This document shows positions 43,052 through 52,022 of a stretch of 64,000 nucleotides of DNA, piece after piece. The DNA is from Anaerolineales bacterium. Its GTDB lineage: Bacteria; Chloroflexota; Anaerolineae; Anaerolineales; UBA4823. How positions within the stretch are numbered: the first letter of the stretch is position 1; each line of letters opens with the position of its first letter. The notes under the pieces were generated by a model that was not told where the DNA came from, made no database searches, and worked only from the letters and a program-made list of their open reading frames with translations. Location of the stretch: the NCBI GenBank assembly GCA_003105035.1, contig PQAL01000017.1, positions 47,566 to 111,565 on the forward strand, read 5' to 3'. The translations under genes were made by a program, and so were the position numbers.

Positions 43052-44431
43052 ATGAGTAGCTTACGCGACCTGCCGTCTGTGGATCAAATGCTTCAGGCAC
43101 ATGAAGTCCATACATGGATTGAAGAATTTGGCCGGCCGCTCACCCTGGTAGCTCTGCGCCATGCCCTTGAGCAAGCCCGCCAGGAATTCACCCAGACGGA
43201 AAATATCCCCTCAAGCGAAAGTTTACTGGAACAAGCCCACACCTCGTTGGTCGCTTGGTCCGAGCCCTCCTTACGGCCGGTCATCAATGCCACCGGGGTG
43301 ATCCTGCACACCAACCTGGGCCGTGCACCGCTCAGCATTGCGGCTATCCAGGCAGTGACCGAAGTATCGCGTGGATATTCCAATCTTGAATTCAACCTGC
43401 AAAGTGGGCAGCGTGGCAGCCGCCTGGTGCATGCCGAATCATTGCTCAAGCGCCTGACCCAGGCTGAAGCAGCCCTGGTGGTCAATAATAACGCCGCCGC
43501 GGTGCTGCTGGTCCTCTCCGCACTAGCAGTACGCCGGCAGGTGGTCATCTCACGTACACAGCTGGTGGAGATCGGGGGTGGGTTTCGCATTCCAGATGTG
43601 ATGCGCCAATCGGGCGCTCGCTTGCATGAGGTTGGGACGACCAACCGGGTGCATCTGGATGATTATGCCACCGCAATTGAAGAAACCACCCCCGCGCTGG
43701 TCATGCACGCCCATCGCTCGAACTTTCGTATTATCGGCTTCACCAGTGAGCCGTCATTACCAGAGCTGGCAAAACTATGCCATCAGGCAGGAGTCCCATT
43801 CGTGGATGACCTCGGTTCAGGGGCACTTCTTGACACTGCCCAATTCGGATTGGAGCACGAGCCAACGGTTTACGAATCATTATCAGCCGGTGCCGACCTG
43901 GTGTGTTTCTCAGGTGATAAATTGCTCGGAGGTCCACAGGCTGGCATCATCATCGGCAAAGCGAACCTAATCGCAAAGCTTAGGAAACACCCGCTTGCCC
44001 GGGCGATCCGGGCGGACAAGCTTTGCCTGGCGGCCTTATCTGCCACGCTGCTCCACTACCTCAAGGATGAAGCCATCCAAGAAATTCCTATCTGGCGTAT
44101 GATTGCAGTTTCATCAGAATGCTTACAACTTCGGGCTGAAGCATGGAAAAATATCCTGAATACTGGCGAGGTGCTTCCTAACCAATCGGCCGCTGGGGGT
44201 GGCTCGTTACCAGAAGAAACCCAACCCACCTACGTCCTGGCATTATCAGTGCCCTCGCCCACCCGTTTCCTTGAGAAATTACGCCAGTGCCAACCTCCCG
44301 TCATCGCCCGCCTTGAAATGGACAGGGTCTTGCTCGATCCGCGCACAGTTCTACCTGAGCAGGAACCCGATCTATTGACAGCTATTCGAAGCACGCTTGC
44401 AACAAATCAAAAAGGGAAATCTACCGTATGA
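43052..44431 (+). CDS. selA: L-seryl-tRNA(Sec) selenium transferase
   Basis: PLP enzyme that converts Ser-tRNA(Sec) to Sec-tRNA(Sec) using selenophosphate. The full-length form is present, with the N-terminal domain (LRDLPSVDQML), the conserved INATGVILHTNLGRAPLS, and the Schiff-base lysine Lys290 in SGDKLLGGPQAG. The N-terminal domain and length (459 aa) favour true SelA over the shorter SelA-like homologues. selB, selD and a tRNA-Sec gene are not in the window. The stop overlaps the next ATG (ATGA), coupling it to the M24 peptidase. Confidence 0.9.
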   Translation: MSSLRDLPSVDQMLQAHEVHTWIEEFGRPLTLVALRHALEQARQEFTQTENIPSSESLLEQAHTSLVAWSEPSLRPVINATGVILHTNLGRAPLSIAAIQAVTEVSRGYSNLEFNLQSGQRGSRLVHAESLLKRLTQAEAALVVNNNAAAVLLVLSALAVRRQVVISRTQLVEIGGGFRIPDVMRQSGARLHEVGTTNRVHLDDYATAIEETTPALVMHAHRSNFRIIGFTSEPSLPELAKLCHQAGVPFVDDLGSGALLDTAQFGLEHEPTVYESLSAGADLVCFSGDKLLGGPQAGIIIGKANLIAKLRKHPLARAIRADKLCLAALSATLLHYLKDEAIQEIPIWRMIAVSSECLQLRAEAWKNILNTGEVLPNQSAAGGGSLPEETQPTYVLALSVPSPTRFLEKLRQCQPPVIARLEMDRVLLDPRTVLPEQEPDLLTAIRSTLATNQKGKSTV

Positions 44432-45663
44432 AAACTGACCTGGATGCATTGATGCAGGAAAATGGCCTGGATGCTCTGTTGATCACCGGACCAGCTCTGC
44501 ATAACCCCGCTATGGTGTACATGACTGGTGGCGCTCACCTGACCTCGGGTGATTTGATCAAGAAGAGGGGAGAAACACCCGTGTTGTTTTACAATCCCAT
44601 GGAGCGGGATGAAGCCGCCAAATCGGGATTTATCACCAAAAATCTGGCTGAATACCAGTTTACCGAGCTGCTCAGCCAGGCGAATGGGGAATATGCCCTG
44701 GCTTACGCCAGGCGTTACCAACGCATGCTCGACGATTGCGGTATTGAGCATGGCAAAGTTGCCCTATATGGCCGTTCGGAGATCGGGGCTTATTACGCCA
44801 TCCTGGCTACCTTACAGCATGAGATACCGGGTATCGAGCTGGTCGGTGAAATCAATAACTCGGTGATGATGTTGGCGCGCATGACGAAGGAAGCGCCTGA
44901 GATAGAACGCATTCGCCAGATGGGAAAAATTACCACCCAGGTGGTTGGACTGGTAGCCGATTATATAACCTCCCAACATAATCAGAATGGAACCCTGATC
45001 AAGTCGAATGGTGATCCACTGACAATCGGAGACGTAAAGCGAAAGATCAACCTGTGGCTGTCTGAACGAGGGGCTGAGAACCCCGAAGACACCATCTTCG
45101 CCATCGGCCGCGATGCCGGGGTGCCCCACTCGTCAGGCAATCTCGCAGACCCACTCAGACTTGGGCAAACGATTGTGTTCGATATCTACCCATGTGAAGC
45201 AGGCGGTGGTTATTTCTATGATTTTACCCGTACCTGGTGCCTGGGTTATGCCCCGGATGAAGCGCTTGCCGTCTATGAGACTGTCCTGTCTGCCTATCGG
45301 CAGATCACAAGCAAACTGCAGGCTGGCAGACCGTTTAAAGACTACCAGGAGATGGCCTGCGACATCTTTTCTGCACAGGGTCACCCGACTATCCGGGAGA
45401 ATCCACAAGCGCAGCGCGGATATGTTCACAGCCTGGGCCATGGCATCGGCTTGAACGTGCATGAGCGGCCTTGGAGTGGCACAAGCAGCGATGATAAGGA
45501 TATTCTCGTTCCAGGGGTGGTCTTCACGCTAGAGCCTGGCTTATATTATCCCGATCAGGGCATGGGTGTAAGGTTGGAAGACAGCCTGTGGGTGACCCCG
45601 GACGGTCGAATGGAAGTATTGGCAGATTACCCGATGGACATGGTCCTGCCAGTCAGAGTCTGA
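44428..45663 (+). CDS. M24-family Xaa-Pro dipeptidase/aminopeptidase
   Basis: Pita-bread metallopeptidase acting on Xaa-Pro bonds. Creatinase N-terminal domain about residues 1-150. The catalytic domain has metal ligands in IVFDIYPCEAG and YDFTRTW (two Asp), HSLGHGIGLNVHE (His), FTLEPGLYYP (Glu) and GVRLEDSLWVT (Glu). All five are present, so it should be active. At 411 aa it is complete. It starts on the ATGA of selA; tsaD follows 30 bases later. Confidence 0.88.
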   Translation: MKTDLDALMQENGLDALLITGPALHNPAMVYMTGGAHLTSGDLIKKRGETPVLFYNPMERDEAAKSGFITKNLAEYQFTELLSQANGEYALAYARRYQRMLDDCGIEHGKVALYGRSEIGAYYAILATLQHEIPGIELVGEINNSVMMLARMTKEAPEIERIRQMGKITTQVVGLVADYITSQHNQNGTLIKSNGDPLTIGDVKRKINLWLSERGAENPEDTIFAIGRDAGVPHSSGNLADPLRLGQTIVFDIYPCEAGGGYFYDFTRTWCLGYAPDEALAVYETVLSAYRQITSKLQAGRPFKDYQEMACDIFSAQGHPTIRENPQAQRGYVHSLGHGIGLNVHERPWSGTSSDDKDILVPGVVFTLEPGLYYPDQGMGVRLEDSLWVTPDGRMEVLADYPMDMVLPVRV

Positions 45664-45693
45664 CCCGCCCCCCTGAAACGCAAGGTGATTAAT

Positions 45694-46773
45694 ATGGCAA
45701 AAGATACCCCCAAGCTTGAAGCACCCTCTGAAACCCCACCGATACGTATCCTGGGTATTGAGACCTCCTGTGATGAGACTGCTGCAGCCGTCGTCGAAGA
45801 TGGCCGGTTGATCCTGTCAAATGTTGTTGCTTCCCAAATCGACCTGCATGCTCAATTTGGAGGCGTATTCCCTGAGGTGGCCTCCCGCCAGCATATCAAA
45901 ACCATCTACCCGATCATCGACCAGGCCTTGCATGACGCCCACCTGGCGATCACCGACCTGGACGCGATTGCTGTCACGCGTGGACCAGGATTACCCGGTT
46001 CATTGGTTGTAGGGATGAATGCTGCCAAAGGGCTAGCACTGGGGAGCGGTTTACCATTAATCGGTGTCAGCCACCTGGAAGGCCACCTGTACTCTGCCTG
46101 GGTGTATCAACCAGACAGCCCTCCACCCAATCAGCCAGAATTTCCGCTGATCGCCCTGATCGTTTCAGGTGGCCATACAGAGCTGGTCCTCATGAGTGAT
46201 CACATGCATTACCAGCGGTTGGGGGCTACCCTGGATGACGCAGCGGGAGAAGCCTTCGATAAAGTTGCCCGCCTGCTGGGTTTGGAATACCCGGGTGGAC
46301 CATCAATTCAAAATGCATCAACGGATGGCAACCCACTTGCCTATAATTTCCCCCGCGCCTGGTTGGAAGATAGCTGGGACTTTTCCTTCAGCGGCTTGAA
46401 GACTGCCGTGATGCGTGAGGTTCAACACAGCAATATACCCACACCTCTGCCTGTTGCCAACTTGGCAGCCAGTTTCCAGGCGGCTGTTGTGGATGTGCTG
46501 GTCACCAAAACGATCAAAGCGACCAAGGATTATGATGCCAAGAACATCGTGGTAGCTGGTGGCGTTTCAGCCAATCGAGCCCTGCGCCACGCCATCCAGG
46601 CGCGCGCTACCTGCCCGGTGCATATCCCGCCCCTCTGGTTGTGCACGGATAATGCATCCATGATAGCCGGAGCTGGCTACCACCGCTTTATCTCCGGCCA
46701 GCGTGATGGATTGGACATAGACGTGCTCCCTAACTGGCCTTTATCCGAGGTACCCGCCCCACCCATGGGATAA
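45694..46773 (+). CDS. tsaD: tRNA threonylcarbamoyltransferase TsaD
   Basis: Catalytic subunit that transfers threonylcarbamoyl from TC-AMP to A37 of ANN-reading tRNAs (t6A). Motifs: ETSCDETAAAVVEDG, EVASRQHIKTI (metal His pair), LIVSGGHTELVLM, and GGVSANRALRHA with CTDNASMIAGAG. The start is set at ATG 45694, six bases after AAGGTG; the alternative GTG 45685 overlaps that SD. At 359 aa it is typical. Its partner tsaC is convergent, just downstream. tsaB and tsaE are not in the window. Confidence 0.95.
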   Translation: MAKDTPKLEAPSETPPIRILGIETSCDETAAAVVEDGRLILSNVVASQIDLHAQFGGVFPEVASRQHIKTIYPIIDQALHDAHLAITDLDAIAVTRGPGLPGSLVVGMNAAKGLALGSGLPLIGVSHLEGHLYSAWVYQPDSPPPNQPEFPLIALIVSGGHTELVLMSDHMHYQRLGATLDDAAGEAFDKVARLLGLEYPGGPSIQNASTDGNPLAYNFPRAWLEDSWDFSFSGLKTAVMREVQHSNIPTPLPVANLAASFQAAVVDVLVTKTIKATKDYDAKNIVVAGGVSANRALRHAIQARATCPVHIPPLWLCTDNASMIAGAGYHRFISGQRDGLDIDVLPNWPLSEVPAPPMG

Positions 46774-46817
46774 TCCACATCAATATTTAAAATTTGGGGG
46801 GTTACATCCTGCCTTTT

Positions 46818-46869
46818 AAACTCAAATCGCCCTCTGAGATGGCTCCAACCTCATCGGGCGAGTTTGAGT
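46818..46869. other. Long nested hairpin between tsaD and tsaC
   Basis: The outer stem pairs 46820-46832 with 46856-46869 (13 bp with one bulged G). An inner stem, TGAG-A-TGG with CCAACCTCA, continues it to a tiny loop. No T-run follows on either strand, so it is not an ordinary intrinsic terminator. It may be a processing or stability structure at the junction of two convergent mRNAs. Confidence 0.55.
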
Positions 46870-47015
46870 GAGGAGAATGCAACTATCATTATATACATTG
46901 ACGTGAAAACTGAATGAAAAAAGGCTAAAAGCTTCGTTAGAAAGGGATCGCCTACAAACTGAAGGATAGATTAATCTTCGAAAAAACATTTCCCCCATAG
47001 CAGGAAACGAGTATT

Positions 47016-47633
47016 TTATGCCAAAGCGTTGGTGATTTCCGTCATGCTGAGTGGTCCTTCTCGTAGGATTGTCAGCGGGTCGGTCAGGCAATTTACTACC
47101 GTCGATGGCACCCCTCCGGCTGTGTGACCTCCATCCAGGATCAGATGGACTCGTCCGTTCAGCTGCTTCATGACCTCCTCAGCTGTATTGGCGTTATCCT
47201 GGCCGGAGATGTTGGCTGATGTCACCGCCAGCGGACCGATTTTTCGCAACAGCGCCAGTGCCACTGGATGATCGGGCATGCGTACCCCAATCGTGGTGTC
47301 TGGTGATAACTCTTCAGGCAGGCCTGCGTGTTTGGGCACCACGAGGGTTAACGGCCCAGGCCAGAAATGATGGGCGAGCCTGCTGGAAATATCGTCCAAT
47401 CGGTCAACGACTTTCGGCAGGTCATCAAAATCACCGATCAGGATGGCGATCGCGCGGGTGTTACTGCGGCCTTTAGCAGAAAATAACCTCTCAACGAATT
47501 CGCTTTTAAACGGCAAGGCGGCCAACCCATAAACCGTATCGGTCGGGAAAGCGACCAGACCACCGTGGTTCAAAACGTCAACCGCATGATCGAGCGCACT
47601 CGGGTGCCCAGCTTTAATCAGTTCTGTGATCAT
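47016..47633 (-). CDS. tsaC: L-threonylcarbamoyladenylate synthase (TsaC/Sua5)
   Basis: Makes threonylcarbamoyl-AMP from threonine, bicarbonate and ATP, feeding TsaD. YrdC domain only (no Sua5 extension): FPTDTVYGLAALPF, RLFSAKGRSNTRAI, VGVRMPDHPVALALL-like region, TSANISGQ and STVVNCLTDPL. At 205 aa it is the short form. A -10 box overlapping an inverted repeat lies immediately upstream (47640-47658), giving a leader of about eight bases. The neighbouring methyltransferase gene is 33 bases away on the same strand. Confidence 0.92.
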   Translation of the reverse strand: MITELIKAGHPSALDHAVDVLNHGGLVAFPTDTVYGLAALPFKSEFVERLFSAKGRSNTRAIAILIGDFDDLPKVVDRLDDISSRLAHHFWPGPLTLVVPKHAGLPEELSPDTTIGVRMPDHPVALALLRKIGPLAVTSANISGQDNANTAEEVMKQLNGRVHLILDGGHTAGGVPSTVVNCLTDPLTILREGPLSMTEITNALA

Positions 47634-47639
47634 AAGTAC

Positions 47640-47658
47640 CGGGGTAAATTATACCCCG
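47640..47658 (-). promoter_or_regulatory. tsaC -10 box inside a 7-bp inverted repeat
   Basis: CGGGGTA (47640-47646) and TACCCCG (47652-47658) flank and overlap TATAAT on the minus strand (47653-47648). The symmetry over a core promoter element suggests an operator, though chance is possible. Confidence 0.4.
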
Positions 47659-47665
47659 ATGCCTT

Positions 47666-48286
47666 TTATATGGATTGAACTACCCCCCACGAAAACCGGG
47701 CAAAACCAGGGCCAACTTTCAGGACACTGCCCATATAGGTGTAACCAGCCGAGATATACAGATCACAGGTCTCACTATCAGTCCAGCGATGATTCCGCAC
47801 GGCACGCTTGGCCCAGTTTAGCAAGGTTGCCAATGCCATACCTTGCAGATTTTTTGCCTGGGCATAATCTGAAGCCGCAGCCTCGTTGAGCTGCTCAGAT
47901 GGGTTCAACATTGCCAGCCTGCCCCCAGGGGTCACCAGCTTCCTGATCTCATACATCGCTCTTTCAGGTCCTGGAAGTAGAAACAAGAGATTTGAACAGG
48001 TGACCAGATCAAACCTTCCTGCTGGAAAGGGCGGCTGATAGACATCTGCCACGATGACCTGCCGGTGGAGTGGCTTAGGTCGGAACATACCCATATCCAG
48101 GTCAAGACCCACAGAACCGCAGCCCATTTTCGAGAAGATTGCTGGTAAAAGCCCTGGCCCACAACCCACATCAACGACGGACCAACCGGGCTGGGGATTG
48201 CACCATTCTGCGAAGCCCTGTAAGGTTTTGCCCCAGCCGGTTTGGGTTTGCAGCTCAAGGAAGTAATCCGAGTCTTTGCCCAACAT
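47666..48286 (-). CDS. Class I SAM-dependent methyltransferase
   Basis: A 206 aa Rossmann methyltransferase with motif I VVDVGCGPGLLPAIF, acidic motif II (VGLDLDMGMF) and a Methyltransf_11-like core (FPAGRFDLVTCSNLLFLLPG). The substrate is unknown. It starts three bases after the coaX stop (minus strand), so it belongs to the pantothenate/CoA unit by position. There is no metabolic reason in sight for a methyltransferase in that unit. Confidence 0.8.
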   Translation of the reverse strand: MLGKDSDYFLELQTQTGWGKTLQGFAEWCNPQPGWSVVDVGCGPGLLPAIFSKMGCGSVGLDLDMGMFRPKPLHRQVIVADVYQPPFPAGRFDLVTCSNLLFLLPGPERAMYEIRKLVTPGGRLAMLNPSEQLNEAAASDYAQAKNLQGMALATLLNWAKRAVRNHRWTDSETCDLYISAGYTYMGSVLKVGPGFARFSWGVVQSI

Positions 48287-48289
48287 GAG

Positions 48290-49063
48290 CTATTCAGTAG
48301 GTTGGTTCATCTCCCAGATCATTTGTAAGCCGTCGAGGGTTAGCCAGGGGGCCACAACCTGAATCATGGGGGTCTCCTGGGCGACGATATCTGCCAGGCC
48401 ACCTGTGGCAATGACCTTCATCTCTGCTCCCAGCACCTGGCGGAACCTGGCAACCATGCCCTCCACCAGTCCAACATACCCGTAAAGCAACCCTGACTGC
48501 ATCGAGTGCACCGTGTTGCGCCCGATCACCGAAGGCGGCTTTTGGATATCTACCCTGGGTAGCTTGGCCGTCCGTTGGTAAAGAGCATCGGCTGCAATCC
48601 CGATCCCCGGGGCAATCGCGCCACCCAAATAATCTCCGCTGGCAGAAATGGCATCGAAGGTGGTGGCTGTCCCAAAGTCGACCACGCAGGCTGGCGCGCC
48701 GTACAGGTGTACTACTGCCACAGCATCAACTATCCGGTCAGCCCCCACGGTGCGCGGATCTTCATAGCGAACGCGCACTCCAGTTTTTACCCCCGCGTCC
48801 ACAACCAGGGGCTCACGGTGGAGATAACGCTGGCAGGCTTCGATAATCTTGCTGGTGATGGGTGGCACGACCGATGCCAGGCAGATGCCGCTCACATCAT
48901 CTATAGTGTAGCCGACATGCTCAAGCAAACCAAGCAGTTGCAACCCGTACTCATCCGGCATGTGGTCGAAAGCTGTAGCCAACCGCCAGCGTGGGCCAAG
49001 CTCTTTTCCTTCGTAAAGACCCAGGGTGATGTTCGTATTACCTATATCAATCGCCAGCAGCAT
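48290..49063 (-). CDS. coaX: Type III pantothenate kinase
   Basis: First committed step of CoA synthesis, phosphorylating pantothenate; ASKHA fold. Motifs: AIDIGNTNITLGLYEG, DPRTVGADRIVDAVA, CVVDFGTATTFDAI and APGIGIAADAL. The start is set at 49063, seven bases after GAGGAG; an in-frame ATG at 49078 has no SD. At 257 aa it is typical. It follows panC and completes a pantothenate-to-CoA block on the minus strand. Confidence 0.94.
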   Translation of the reverse strand: MLLAIDIGNTNITLGLYEGKELGPRWRLATAFDHMPDEYGLQLLGLLEHVGYTIDDVSGICLASVVPPITSKIIEACQRYLHREPLVVDAGVKTGVRVRYEDPRTVGADRIVDAVAVVHLYGAPACVVDFGTATTFDAISASGDYLGGAIAPGIGIAADALYQRTAKLPRVDIQKPPSVIGRNTVHSMQSGLLYGYVGLVEGMVARFRQVLGAEMKVIATGGLADIVAQETPMIQVVAPWLTLDGLQMIWEMNQPTE

Positions 49064-49109
49064 ATGAGTTCTCCTCAATATCTACCAAGTTCTTTTATTG
49101 GTACAAATT

Positions 49110-49940
49110 CTAAACGATCACATTGTCGATCAGGCGGGTTTTACCAACCGTAACCGCCAAAGAGATCAGGGCGTGCTCTACCTGCCCTTCCAGCTCTTGC
49201 AATGTCTGTGGATCGGCACAGGATACATATTGCACTTTGACCAGTGACTGCGTGGCAATTGTATCTACAACGATCTGCCGTAGCCGAGAAGACTCTCGCT
49301 CCCCTGCCTCAAAATTTTCCCTGGCCTTGAAAAGTCCCCTTGACAACACCACGGCCGCCTGACGTTCATCAGGTTTGAGATACACATTCCGGCTGGACAT
49401 GGCCAGGCCGTCTGGCTCACGCACAATCGGGCAGACAACAATCCCAATCGGAAAACCTAGATCACGACTCATGGTCCGGATGACGACTGCCTGCTGGGCA
49501 TCCTTCTGGCCGAAGTACGCTTTTTGCGGCTGGACTGCATTGAACAGCTTGGCTACTACTGTGGAAACCCCGCGAAAATGGGTCGGTCGGAATGCTCCTT
49601 CCAGGGGTTGGGTGACCTGTTCAACGGTTATCCAGGTCTGATATCCAGGTGGATACATCACCGTGTCTCCAGGTGTCCACACCAGGTCGACATTTTCCGC
49701 ACTCAGCATCTCCAGGTCGCGTGACAGATTGCGCGGATATTTATTCAGATCTTCTTGAGGCCCAAATTGTGATGGATTGACATAAATGCTCACCACCACA
49801 CTGTTACATTCCTGCCGCGCTCGTTGCACCAGTGATAAATGCCCCGCGTGTAAATATCCCATCGTGGGCACCAACCCGACTGGTCGTGATAGACCCGCCA
49901 GTGCCTTACGCAGGTCTTCTAAGGTTTCAACTAACCTCAT
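49110..49940 (-). CDS. panC: Pantothenate synthetase
   Basis: Condenses pantoate with beta-alanine using ATP. Motifs: GLVPTMGYLHAGHLSLV (HxGH ATP site), SIYVNPSQFGPQEDL, FGQKDAQQAVVIRTM and SSRNVYL (KMSKS-equivalent). The 276 aa length is normal. It overlaps panE by 14 bases, so translation is coupled. panD, which makes beta-alanine, is not in the window. Confidence 0.95.
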   Translation of the reverse strand: MRLVETLEDLRKALAGLSRPVGLVPTMGYLHAGHLSLVQRARQECNSVVVSIYVNPSQFGPQEDLNKYPRNLSRDLEMLSAENVDLVWTPGDTVMYPPGYQTWITVEQVTQPLEGAFRPTHFRGVSTVVAKLFNAVQPQKAYFGQKDAQQAVVIRTMSRDLGFPIGIVVCPIVREPDGLAMSSRNVYLKPDERQAAVVLSRGLFKARENFEAGERESSRLRQIVVDTIATQSLVKVQYVSCADPQTLQELEGQVEHALISLAVTVGKTRLIDNVIV

Positions 49941-50853
49941 TCACATCCCTCCTTACCTTACTGTCCAGGCCCTTTACCAGGTGCCACAGTACACGGTTAA
50001 CTGGTGTGGGAATGCCAACCTTCTCGGCCTCATGAACGATAGCCCCATTAATGGAATCGATCTCGGTGGGCCTTCCGTTGAGCACATCCTGGAGCATGGA
50101 TGAATGGTTGGCTGCCGTATTCCTGGCTACCTGCTCGACCGCCTCAATCGGGTCGGGATAAGGAAGCCTGACACCATTATGATAGGCGACGAATTCAGCC
50201 TCTGTGGCTACCTCACTTAATAGCTCGCGCGTGTCGGGCTGGGTCAGTAGCTCACCATTGGGAACCCCAAGAATTGCTGTTAATGGGTTAATGGCTGCGT
50301 TGATCACTAATTTACCCCACAGTAAAGACTTGGGGTCCGCTACGGTTTCAACCTGGAAACCTGCCGACACCAGCATTTCTTGCAATACTGCTTGCCTGGG
50401 ATGCGTCCCAAGGTTCACAATCCCTTCCCCGGTGTGCATAACATACCCCGGTGCGAGCAATTGGGCAGCTAGGGTTGTGACTCCCAGCGCAACCCTCTCT
50501 TCGCCCAGTAACTTTACCAGGGTTTCATAATTCCCCAGGCCGTTTTGCAATGTCAGAGCAATCCCCGTGCTGGTCAGCAGCTTATGAAGCTGCGTTGCAG
50601 CCCGGGCTGTCTGCCACGATTTGACCAGGACGAGCACCTGTGAATAGGATCCACCTATCTCCTCTTCATTTGAGGCTATGACCGGACAGCGATGCTCAGT
50701 GCCGTCCAATTCGCGCAGGCGTACTCCACTGGATTTTAAAGCAGTCAATCCTTCCATCCAGCTGCCCAGCATGGTCACGCTTATGCCACATCCAGCCAGT
50801 CGCGCTGCGAACAGGCTGGCCATTGCACCCGTCCCCACGATGAGAATGTCCAT
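49927..50853 (-). CDS. panE: 2-dehydropantoate 2-reductase
   Basis: NADPH-dependent reduction of ketopantoate to pantoate. ApbA/PanE fold: N-terminal Rossmann motif ILIVGTGAMASLFAARLAG, then SWQTARAATQL, and the conserved LLWGKLVINAAINPLTAI with its catalytic Lys. At 308 aa it is complete. It starts four bases after the panB stop and overlaps panC, so order panB-panE-panC-coaX follows the pathway. Confidence 0.93.
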   Translation of the reverse strand: MDILIVGTGAMASLFAARLAGCGISVTMLGSWMEGLTALKSSGVRLRELDGTEHRCPVIASNEEEIGGSYSQVLVLVKSWQTARAATQLHKLLTSTGIALTLQNGLGNYETLVKLLGEERVALGVTTLAAQLLAPGYVMHTGEGIVNLGTHPRQAVLQEMLVSAGFQVETVADPKSLLWGKLVINAAINPLTAILGVPNGELLTQPDTRELLSEVATEAEFVAYHNGVRLPYPDPIEAVEQVARNTAANHSSMLQDVLNGRPTEIDSINGAIVHEAEKVGIPTPVNRVLWHLVKGLDSKVRRDVNEVS

Positions 50854-50857
50854 GGCG

Positions 50858-51778
50858 TTATCTCACTGCTGGATCTTGGATTAGCGATTTTGAGGTTGGG
50901 CTATGTAGCTTCTCTTCGAGGCAGCGCCATTCGTCATCGGTCATTTCAACGGTATGTTGTTCGGCTGGGAATGCTCTCGATTTTACATCGCCCTTGTATT
51001 CGCTAAATGCCTGCCTCATTTCGCTAGAAAGATTGGCATATCGCTTGACAAATTTTGGCGTGAAGCGCTCAAATAATCCCAACAAGTCATGCGTTACCAG
51101 CACCTGTCCATCGCAGCCCACACCCGCTCCGATGCCAATCGTTGGGATGACAAGTTCCTGCGAGACCAGTTCTGCCAGCCTGCCAGGGATCGATTCAAGC
51201 ACCAGGCTGAAGCATCCCGCTTCCTGCAACGCCAGGGCATCTTCCAGGAGCTTATAGGCTGCCTCGGCATCGCGTCCCTGTGGTCGAAACCCAAGCTGGT
51301 TAACGCTCTGGGGGGTCAATCCGAGGTGACCCATGACAGGAATGCCAGTTTGGACGATCGCCCGGATGGTTTCCGCCCTTTCAACACCACCTTCCAGCTT
51401 GATGGCGTTCATGCCGGCTTCCTGCAGGAACCGCCCGGCATTGCGTACCGCCTCATTGGTCGAGACTTGGTAAGACATGAATGGCATATCTCCCACCAGC
51501 AGGGCATATTTCGCCCCACGGGCGACTGCTCTGCAGTGGTGGAGCATATCATCCATGGTCACCGGTAGGGTGCTTTCATACCCCAGCTCGACCATGCCAA
51601 GGCTATCACCCACCAGAATGATATCGATACCTGCCTGGTCTATGACCAGGGCAGTGGGATAGTCGTAGGCGGTGAGCATGCTGATGGGCTCGTGGCGCGT
51701 TTTCATCGCCTGTACGTGGCGTACGGTAACTTTTTTACGCTCTTCTGGGGGGGTTACTGGATTTTGGTCCACTGACAT
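50858..51778 (-). CDS. panB: 3-methyl-2-oxobutanoate hydroxymethyltransferase
   Basis: Adds a hydroxymethyl group from 5,10-methylene-THF to 2-oxoisovalerate, giving ketopantoate. Motifs: ISMLTAYDYPTALVIDQAG, ILVGDSLGMVELGY, GDMPFMSYQ, KLEGG, VMGHLGLTPQSV and IGIGAGVGCDGQVLV. At 306 aa it is about 30-40 residues longer than typical, with extra residues at both ends (TPPEERKK and a charged C-terminus). A strong SD (AAAGGAGGG) precedes the ATG. It opens the pantothenate unit. Confidence 0.95.
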   Translation of the reverse strand: MSVDQNPVTPPEERKKVTVRHVQAMKTRHEPISMLTAYDYPTALVIDQAGIDIILVGDSLGMVELGYESTLPVTMDDMLHHCRAVARGAKYALLVGDMPFMSYQVSTNEAVRNAGRFLQEAGMNAIKLEGGVERAETIRAIVQTGIPVMGHLGLTPQSVNQLGFRPQGRDAEAAYKLLEDALALQEAGCFSLVLESIPGRLAELVSQELVIPTIGIGAGVGCDGQVLVTHDLLGLFERFTPKFVKRYANLSSEMRQAFSEYKGDVKSRAFPAEQHTVEMTDDEWRCLEEKLHSPTSKSLIQDPAVR

Positions 51779-51869
51779 GGTACCCTCCTTTCGTTGTTTC
51801 GGTAGGGGCCAAATTACTGATTAAAATAATTCTACCATCCCAGTCAGCAACGATCTGGGTGCGAAAATG

Positions 51870-51875
51870 ATTATA
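51870..51875 (-). promoter_or_regulatory. Candidate -10 box of the panB unit
   Basis: TATAAT on the minus strand about 90 bases before panB, in an AT-rich gap. No convincing -35 was identified. Confidence 0.3.
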
Positions 51876-51923
51876 CTATTAATATACTGAAAAACTGGCC
51901 GTCGGTCAGCTTGTAAATAATGA

Positions 51924-51952
51924 AGCAGGGTGAGCATCTAACCCACCCTGCT
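51924..51952 (-). terminator. Likely terminator of the acyl-CoA dehydrogenase gene
   Basis: A perfect 9-bp stem (51924-51932 with 51944-51952) with an 11-base loop. The minus-strand tail is TCATTATTTAC, only moderately T-rich. Confidence 0.6.
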
Positions 51953-52022
51953 AATCGTAAACTATGGGGTTACTTCACTTAAATTCAGACTGATAGTGTC
52001 TATCCATGCCATGCGATGAGCT

